Assembly (NCBI GenBank): GCA_030674915.1
Contig: JASXSV010000003.1
Coordinates: 124,001 to 188,000, forward strand
Reading direction: 5' to 3'
Length of the DNA stretch: 64,000 bases
Source of the DNA: Candidatus Endonucleibacter bathymodioli
GTDB taxonomy: Bacteria; Pseudomonadota; Gammaproteobacteria; Pseudomonadales; Endozoicomonadaceae
The notes under the pieces are model-generated. The model saw nothing but the letters and a program-made list of their open reading frames with translations. It made no database searches and was not told where the DNA came from. Shown here one piece after another: positions 58,568 through 64,000 of this stretch. A program made the translations under genes and the position numbers. Position 1 is the stretch's first letter. Every line of letters starts with the position of its first letter.

Positions 58568-61525
58568 TTATCCCTCGGCCGCGATAAGGCGCTTCATAAT
58601 GTCGGCATTATCTCGATAAATGGCCTCGCATTCTGGCGCAATAAGGTCTTGGTCGGTCAGCAGAAACAGTGACAGATTGTGGTGAATGCCAATATCCCGG
58701 GCCATTACCATGGAGAGGTTGGGTGCTGCGGCAAACAGGGCGTAGCCGTGCTCCTCCACGGACTTAACGAGAGCGGGGAAATTATTGTGGTCAATGGTTC
58801 CCGCTTCATCAAACATAATTGGCATGCGGATCTTGACGTCGCTTGGGGTCATTCTGCGCATTAGGACCGACAGCAAGATGGCGTTGACCATGGAGGTGGT
58901 GCCATCCGACTGGGGCTTTTTCTCCGGCACGCCGTTTTTTTGATAGATGAACTCGACACCCTTAATAATTTTCGTCATATCCATGCGGGCCTGGCCGGCA
59001 CGGGTTGCCAGGAACTCCGTGCAAAAGGCTTGCAAGCCATTATAAAAATCCTCACTGAGCATGGTATCGATCGCCGTAGGGGCATCTTGCTTTTTCAGGT
59101 CTCGACACAGGCTGCTAAAGCGACCCTCGGTCACCAGTTTCACCTGAAACGAATCAAGATCGGATATTTTTACATCAGCAACTTCTGCATTTATAGCATC
59201 GCCGAACGATTTGACGGCGCTCTCCATCTTCTGAATAATTTTCATCTGAGTGCTGGTCGTGTGGTTGTGTGCCGCTATGGCCTGGCGCAGTTTTTTATCC
59301 AGGCCGTCGATATTGTCGAATTCACCGGCATAGATGCGATAAATGTCATCGTACTCTTTAGTGCCCAGTTTAATCGTCCCGTCTGACAAGGATTCCGTAT
59401 TGCCGATTTCCGCATCACTGAGCTGTCTCGCATACTGATAGGCATCATATTGCAGTTGCATTAATGAGCTAATATCAGTGCTTATGACTTCCGTTTCTTT
59501 GTGCAGAGCCATCGGGTCTACGTCGGTATCAGATGGGAGTTGTGATGGGCCTTCTAACGGCTCCCGCAGCAGTTGGGATGACTGGGTGGCAATGCTTTTC
59601 AGCTTCTGAGTAGTCATTGCCGCTTTTTCCATGCACTCCTCCAGCCGAAGTACTTCGTCGGATGTCTTCTTTAAATTCCCTGTATTTGAGGTATATCGCT
59701 TGCTGACGCTGTCTAGTGTCGATTCTGCTTTTTCTAGTTCTCCCTCGCTCTCAGTGACACGCCGGACCTCATCTTCAACCTGTTGTTTGAGCGGTTCTCC
59801 TGCACGTAAAACGGAGATGTCATTTTCGATGTCCTTGATTTTATCTTTCAGCTTGGCAACCTGCTCCAGTCGGTCAGCGGCTGAACTGGACAGAAATTTG
59901 ACGGCGGCGCTTATCTTGCCGTCCAGATTGTCGCGCTTCTTGCGCAGAGAGGCGGGTTGCGCCAGTGCGTTGCTGGCGGCATCATCGGGGCAATAGGCTT
60001 GATGGCTGACACCGGGGATGGCAACACTTTTTATTTGCAACTGGCCATGCACCTCTGAGAATAAATGACCAAATCGGTCGAGGGTTGCCCGGTCATCCGG
60101 CTGGATATCGACTCTGACATTTGCAAGCTTGGGGTTGAGCGATATCAGCACGCCAGCCGTTTCAGGGTCGATCTGATCAAGAAGGGGGTCTACATTTTTC
60201 TGCTGGGCATCCTCCCATTGCTTTATCTCCTCTACGATTACAGCGCGACGCTCGAAGTTCCGATTTTGCTGAATGGTCATTTCCTGGGCGTTCGTGGCCG
60301 CCTTGAGGCGATCTTGTGCAGTGCTCAGGCCACCCTGTTCGTCAGTTTTCAAGTACGCGATGATGTCGTCATCAGTGTCCAGCCCTTCCAGGCTGGCGTA
60401 TTGCCCGCGCAGGTCTCGATACTGGCGCTCGCTCTGCTGCATCCGAGCCAATTGCTCTCGCTGGTTTTTTAGCTGCCCTGTAATCACCGATTGCTGGGTT
60501 TTGGCCTCGCTGATTTCAGCCCTGATTTTCTTGTTTTCTTCCCTTAACCCTGACTGCTTTTCACTGACCGGCGCATACTCCAGGGTCGCTTTTTCCTTGA
60601 GGTGGGCGGCCTGGGCATAGTGGGTCGCGTAACGCTTTTTGATATCTTCATGACGCACATGGAACCGTAATGTCAGGGACTGAAGCGCTTTCCAATGCGG
60701 CTGCAGTCGCCGGAGGGTGCGCAGGTGATTTTCCTGACCCCGCAGTAACTGGTGCTCATCGGTGATGCGAGCGAGATCAATCTGTATTTTGTTATCGCTG
60801 CTACCCGATAGTGATTGGTCTATCAGAGTGGCAACTGCCAGTGGGAGGTGATCTTTGCTAACACCAAATACGAGGTTCAACAGGGCGCGCAAGCTTTCCA
60901 CATGGGCGTCGGTGGCCTTGCCGGGTATAGGAAACATACAGTAACGGGTTTCGCTATTGGTGGGCGTTTCGCGGGTATACAGCGCATCTCTCAGGGATGC
61001 CCTGGTGTTGATACGTATGCCCCCCATCGCCTTGAGCTTTTCCCACGCCTGGGCATGCGTGCACTCGGTTGGAGAGCCCTGGCCTCCGTTGGCCGTTTCA
61101 TCGTCATGCCAGAAGATATTCTCAATCTCCTGGTATGCCACGGGCACAAATATTCGCTCATAGGAAAATTGTTCACGCCCTTGATGAAGCACTTGGCAAT
61201 ACGGCCCCGCAGTGTTTTCCCCCTCCAGAATGAGAAATGAGCGGTTGGTAGGAAAGTAGTGTTTGAAGGAGGAGGGGGTATCGTAGGCTCCATTTTTTCC
61301 GACAAAAGCGAACTTGCGCTCCATATGGTTAAGGTTCACCTCTGGCAGCAAGAAGAACTTGATGGCTCGCAAGGCCGAACTCTTGCCCTTATTGTTGCCC
61401 CCTGTCAGCGTGGCGCTCTGGTCGATTGGGAAGGTAACATAAGCTGCCTGTGACGAATGGAACAGTGCTATTCGCTTGAGGGTATAGTTTGCCCTCAGGT
61501 CCAGTGCCGGGACGTTACTTGTCAT
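58568..61525 (-). CDS. jetC: SMC-like ATPase (JetC/MksB-like)
   Basis: 985 residues with the layout of an SMC protein: N-terminal Walker A LTGGNNKGKSSALRA (K48), long coiled coils (about 270-420 and 560-730) around a hinge-like middle with IDPETAGVLISLNPKLANV, then a C-terminal head with a signature-type segment KPQSDGTTSMVNAILLSV (873 on) and Walker B PIMFDEAGTID (D906, E907). The signature has SDGT in place of the classical SGGE, as in MukB/JetC-type proteins. In Wadjet this motor extrudes DNA loops. It overlaps the JetD-like gene by 11 bp. Confidence 0.82.
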   Translation of the reverse strand: MTSNVPALDLRANYTLKRIALFHSSQAAYVTFPIDQSATLTGGNNKGKSSALRAIKFFLLPEVNLNHMERKFAFVGKNGAYDTPSSFKHYFPTNRSFLILEGENTAGPYCQVLHQGREQFSYERIFVPVAYQEIENIFWHDDETANGGQGSPTECTHAQAWEKLKAMGGIRINTRASLRDALYTRETPTNSETRYCMFPIPGKATDAHVESLRALLNLVFGVSKDHLPLAVATLIDQSLSGSSDNKIQIDLARITDEHQLLRGQENHLRTLRRLQPHWKALQSLTLRFHVRHEDIKKRYATHYAQAAHLKEKATLEYAPVSEKQSGLREENKKIRAEISEAKTQQSVITGQLKNQREQLARMQQSERQYRDLRGQYASLEGLDTDDDIIAYLKTDEQGGLSTAQDRLKAATNAQEMTIQQNRNFERRAVIVEEIKQWEDAQQKNVDPLLDQIDPETAGVLISLNPKLANVRVDIQPDDRATLDRFGHLFSEVHGQLQIKSVAIPGVSHQAYCPDDAASNALAQPASLRKKRDNLDGKISAAVKFLSSSAADRLEQVAKLKDKIKDIENDISVLRAGEPLKQQVEDEVRRVTESEGELEKAESTLDSVSKRYTSNTGNLKKTSDEVLRLEECMEKAAMTTQKLKSIATQSSQLLREPLEGPSQLPSDTDVDPMALHKETEVISTDISSLMQLQYDAYQYARQLSDAEIGNTESLSDGTIKLGTKEYDDIYRIYAGEFDNIDGLDKKLRQAIAAHNHTTSTQMKIIQKMESAVKSFGDAINAEVADVKISDLDSFQVKLVTEGRFSSLCRDLKKQDAPTAIDTMLSEDFYNGLQAFCTEFLATRAGQARMDMTKIIKGVEFIYQKNGVPEKKPQSDGTTSMVNAILLSVLMRRMTPSDVKIRMPIMFDEAGTIDHNNFPALVKSVEEHGYALFAAAPNLSMVMARDIGIHHNLSLFLLTDQDLIAPECEAIYRDNADIMKRLIAAEG

Positions 61526-62330
61526 TCAGGTATACCTCTTGCTCCAAGCTCTTACCGGCGTTGATAAGGGTATTGGCGAGCAAATTAATGGGTGGGTCGC
61601 AATGCTGGTACTTAGCCAGCTTTTCGCGCTCGTCCTCGGTCAGTTGGCGGTGCGTAGCGTCCAGCAGTGCCCCCAGATCTTTCGGTGTAACAAATTGTAT
61701 GTCTACTGATTGCCCTTCCATGAGGCGGCGCAGGGCTTCGAACATCCGGAAGCCGCCGGCATCAATATCGAAGAAACAATAAACGGTTTCATAGGAGGCC
61801 AACCAGGTGTTATTGCATGCCTTGGTAATAGCGTTGCCGGCAGCATAAGCGATATCAGTATTTTCCATATCCGCCACGACACCGCAAGCATCACGCAGAT
61901 AGGCGATTAACCCATCTCTGGCCAGAAAGTTCTCCAGGTTCTCTACCAGCACCAATTCAGTACCGGTGAGGGTGGGGTAGGTCCAGTGCCCTTCGCTGTC
62001 GCATTCAAACACAACCGGGTGGGGATTGCTGGCATTTTTAACCACCACCAGGTTGCCGCTAACAGGCACGGCATGCGACTTGCCATGGATGGCGGCACTG
62101 GCCCGATTGCTAAAGTCTGCCCAAATACCCAGACGGTCACCCAGCGTTTGATAGTGAGCCGGGTTCAATACCTCCACCAGGTATCTATCCCCAGCAGCAC
62201 GACTGGCGTGGAACAGTTGGTCCAAGGTGGCAGGAGTGACGTCACGCTTGATCAGTAGCTTTCTTAACTTGGGCCAGTTGCAGGGCTTTTTGTTGTCGAT
62301 CTCATGGAAGAGGGTGCGTAATCGATTCAT
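61515..62330 (-). CDS. jetD: TOPRIM nuclease subunit (JetD-like)
   Basis: 271 residues. The second half has a TOPRIM fold pattern: TELVLVENLENFLARDGL with E130, and VYCFFDIDAGGFRMFEAL with D188 and D190, the acidic residues that bind metal in topoisomerase VI A/JetD-type nucleases. The first 110 residues may be a DNA-binding winged helix. In Wadjet, JetD cuts small circular DNA that the SMC motor has fully reeled in. It is shorter than typical JetD (around 390). It overlaps the SMC gene by 11 bp. Confidence 0.7.
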   Translation of the reverse strand: MNRLRTLFHEIDNKKPCNWPKLRKLLIKRDVTPATLDQLFHASRAAGDRYLVEVLNPAHYQTLGDRLGIWADFSNRASAAIHGKSHAVPVSGNLVVVKNASNPHPVVFECDSEGHWTYPTLTGTELVLVENLENFLARDGLIAYLRDACGVVADMENTDIAYAAGNAITKACNNTWLASYETVYCFFDIDAGGFRMFEALRRLMEGQSVDIQFVTPKDLGALLDATHRQLTEDEREKLAKYQHCDPPINLLANTLINAGKSLEQEVYLNDK

Positions 62331-62351
62331 AGATTATCTCCATTGAAGGCA

Positions 62352-62993
62352 TTACTTCTTTGGATTCCGTTGGAAGTGAAATTCAGGATAAGAGCCGAGT
62401 TGGTAGCTTACACTATAGCATTGCCCCCCTTTCAGGGGCGTAAGTTCGTGGCATTTAAGTGGTAGTGTTATCTGGGCGTCATAATCCTCCAAATGGTATT
62501 GTTCGAATACCTCTATGCGGGTTAGCAGAACCGCATCAAAGCGCGCTATGTCTGCTATGTGTAGGATCACTACAATGGTGGGTTCCAGTTCCGCCGTGTT
62601 TGAGCCGGTGTGGCGTTGAGCCGTGCGCATTTGGCTCAGAGCGTGCTCGGGGAGCAAGGTGAAGATCGACGCCAGAGGGTGGCGCACGACACTTTTTACT
62701 ACGGCGGTAGAGGGTAACTGCCCCTGGCCATTTAGCCGTTGTTGTTCTTGTTGCAGATCAATGAGGTACAGGCCCACTTCGATGCATTGTGGAATGAATA
62801 CCCCCGATGGAAAAAGCTGCGGTGCCAAATTGGCGGTGATCGCAAATTGGGGCTCCTGTTCCAGCGATTTCTGCATGGTTGCGGCAATTACCAAGTATAT
62901 TTTCTTCGGGTGTTTATAGTGGCTGGCGTCAGCTTTTATGGTGCGAACAGCATGCGTTTCAAGATCGAACTGGGTGAGAAGAAGCGTTAGGCC
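62352..62993 (-). pseudogene. Fifth operon gene of unknown function, 5' end cut by IS30
   Basis: The frame is open from 62993, at the exact edge of the IS30 terminal repeat, to 62352, and no good start codon exists in it (TTG at 62894 is the first possible), so the N-terminus was removed by the insertion. About 213 residues remain: FDLETHAVRTIKADASHYKH, IYLVIAATMQKSLEQEPQF and LPLKCHELTPLKGGQCYSVS. No family is recognised. It lies 21 bp upstream of the jetD-like gene on the same strand, so it was probably part of the defence operon. Confidence 0.65.
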
Positions 62994-64000
62994 CTAGATT
63001 TCCACAATAACCGACACACTTACCCGACAAAAACTCAATCGGACTAAAGTAGTTTAAAGCTTTTCGTGGCCGACTGTTGATTAAAAATTGAGCCTCATCA
63101 ATTTTATTTTTCGACACATCGCCAATCTTCATTCCCTTTGGGAAGAATCTCCGTAGCAGGCCATTAGTATTCTCGTTAAGTTCACGTTGCCAAGAGTGGT
63201 GTGGCTTAGCAAAGTAGATCTTACAGCTTAATGATTGAGCGATACTTGCGTGGCCGGCAAACTCGCCACCGTTATCAAATGTAATGGTCTTACAGATACT
63301 CTTGTAAGGTCGTAGCATCTTTTTGATGGCCTGGCTCACTGCTGTTTTTGTCTTGTTTTTCACTCTGACCGTTAAAAGAAGTTTCGAGACACGCTCGGTG
63401 AGCGTCACAAGATATCCCTTGGCCGTGAACGGTATCCCCTTCCAGTGGCCGACCTCTTGTTTCAGATCCACGCAGTCCGGGCGCTTATCAATATCTACGC
63501 GATTAGGAATGAGGCGGGCTCCAGCCTCAGAACCATGGCGCTTCCGATAACGTTTATCTTTGCGCGGGAGAAGGCAGCTCCATTGTTTTTTTTGATTAGA
63601 CGAGAAATAGTCTGGTAACCCATCGCCCCATTATAAGAATCAAGTTTCATCCGCCCTGCAATTTGCTCTGGTGTAAAGCCTAAGCCTAGCTGGGACTTTA
63701 CCTGCCGACTTACCGCATCAGTTCTTTTGTGAAACTTGGTTGCCGTCTTGCGCTTCTGCAGGCTGTGGCGATGAGCTTCCTCTGCATCATAAGTCCCTCG
63801 GTGACAGCGCTTCAGCTCTAGGGAGATTGTTTTATTGGAACGGTTCAGATAACCACCAATCTTACGAGCCGAAAATACGAGCGTGCCGAAGGATTGAATC
63901 TGGTATCGTTCAGCCAGAGTCGGCTGTTTGTAAGAGTTTCCCATGGGGTCACCTGGTTCGTTGTGTGAGAACTACAGCCTATGAGCAGCTGATTCTCAAA
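62994..64000 (-). mobile_element. IS30-family element, copy 2 of the first type (runs off the window)
   Basis: Begins with the same CTAGATTTCCACAATAACCG end as the element at 18481 and carries the transposase on the minus strand. The other end lies just beyond base 64000. It interrupts the fifth gene of the SMC operon. It is longer and less damaged than copy 1. Confidence 0.85.
62999..63944 (-). pseudogene. IS30-family transposase with an apparent frameshift at an A-run
   Basis: The N-terminal part (YKQPTLAERYQIQSFG to YQTISRLIKK) is in one frame and the DDE part (DLKQEVGHWKG, KTITFDNGGEFAGHAS, HHSWQRELNENTNGLLRRFF) in another. The change takes place after a run of eight A in the coding strand (63585-63592); with one more A the frame would read KKQWSCLLPRKDKRYRK and continue. 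Copy 1 has the same break at seven A. Either both are defective or the run is a programmed slippage site. Confidence 0.75.

Overview
The window looks like a chromosomal stretch of a low-to-moderate GC gammaproteobacterium that lives with, or in, a host. The evidence is the gammaproteobacterial order ubiB-tatA-tatB-tatC, a complete E. coli-like S10-spc-alpha ribosomal protein block, a close homologue of the helicase Rep, a very high load of decayed insertion sequences, and several large secreted proteins without obvious relatives. The genus cannot be fixed from this sequence. An Oceanospirillales/Endozoicomonadaceae-like symbiont or parasite of a marine animal would fit, but that is only inference.

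Layout. 1-2.7 kb: end of ubiB and the Tat protein export genes. 3.0-3.5 kb: a decayed IS630-type transposase. 3.7-18.25 kb: 28 ribosomal protein, secY and rpoA genes on the + strand, in the order S10, L3, L4, L23, L2, S19, L22, S3, L16, L29, S17, L14, L24, L5, S14, S8, L6, L18, S5, L30, L15, SecY, L36, S13, S11, S4, RpoA, L17. The str operon genes (rpsL, rpsG, fusA, tuf) that often precede rpsJ are absent, so the block has been rearranged. Two gaps in the block carry RNA-like signals: a 23S rRNA look-alike just before rplC, and alternative hairpins before rpsM. 18.5-23.4 kb: IS30 remnant, minisatellite arrays, and an IS3 element nested inside an IS5-type element. 23.6-38.2 kb: islands of intact genes (a secreted 544-residue protein, rep, a DUF4124 protein, a pilin-like protein, a PapD-like chaperone, two small unknown proteins) separated by IS debris and by copies of an intergenic palindromic repeat. 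38.5-48.1 kb: one giant autotransporter-like gene of about 3200 codons with internal repeats, a J domain and a C-terminal beta-barrel, broken by a one-base frameshift. 49.8-52.1 kb: a secreted GH18 chitinase with three chitin-binding modules. 52.8-56.0 kb: more nested IS elements. 56.6-63.0 kb: a higher-GC, minus-strand operon for a Wadjet/MksBEFG-type SMC plasmid-defence complex in the unusual order D-C-A-B, preceded by a fifth gene cut by an IS30 element that runs off the window.

How it fits together. The conserved left third is housekeeping: protein synthesis, Sec and Tat export. The right two thirds are accessory: exported proteins that probably meet the host (autotransporter, chitinase, pilus-like pair, orphan secreted proteins) and a defence operon held between mobile elements. 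The most notable items are the J-domain autotransporter, the SMC defence operon with an extra truncated gene, the 23S-like leader before rplC, and a dispersed palindromic repeat family of roughly 90-130 bp that often sits just downstream of accessory genes.
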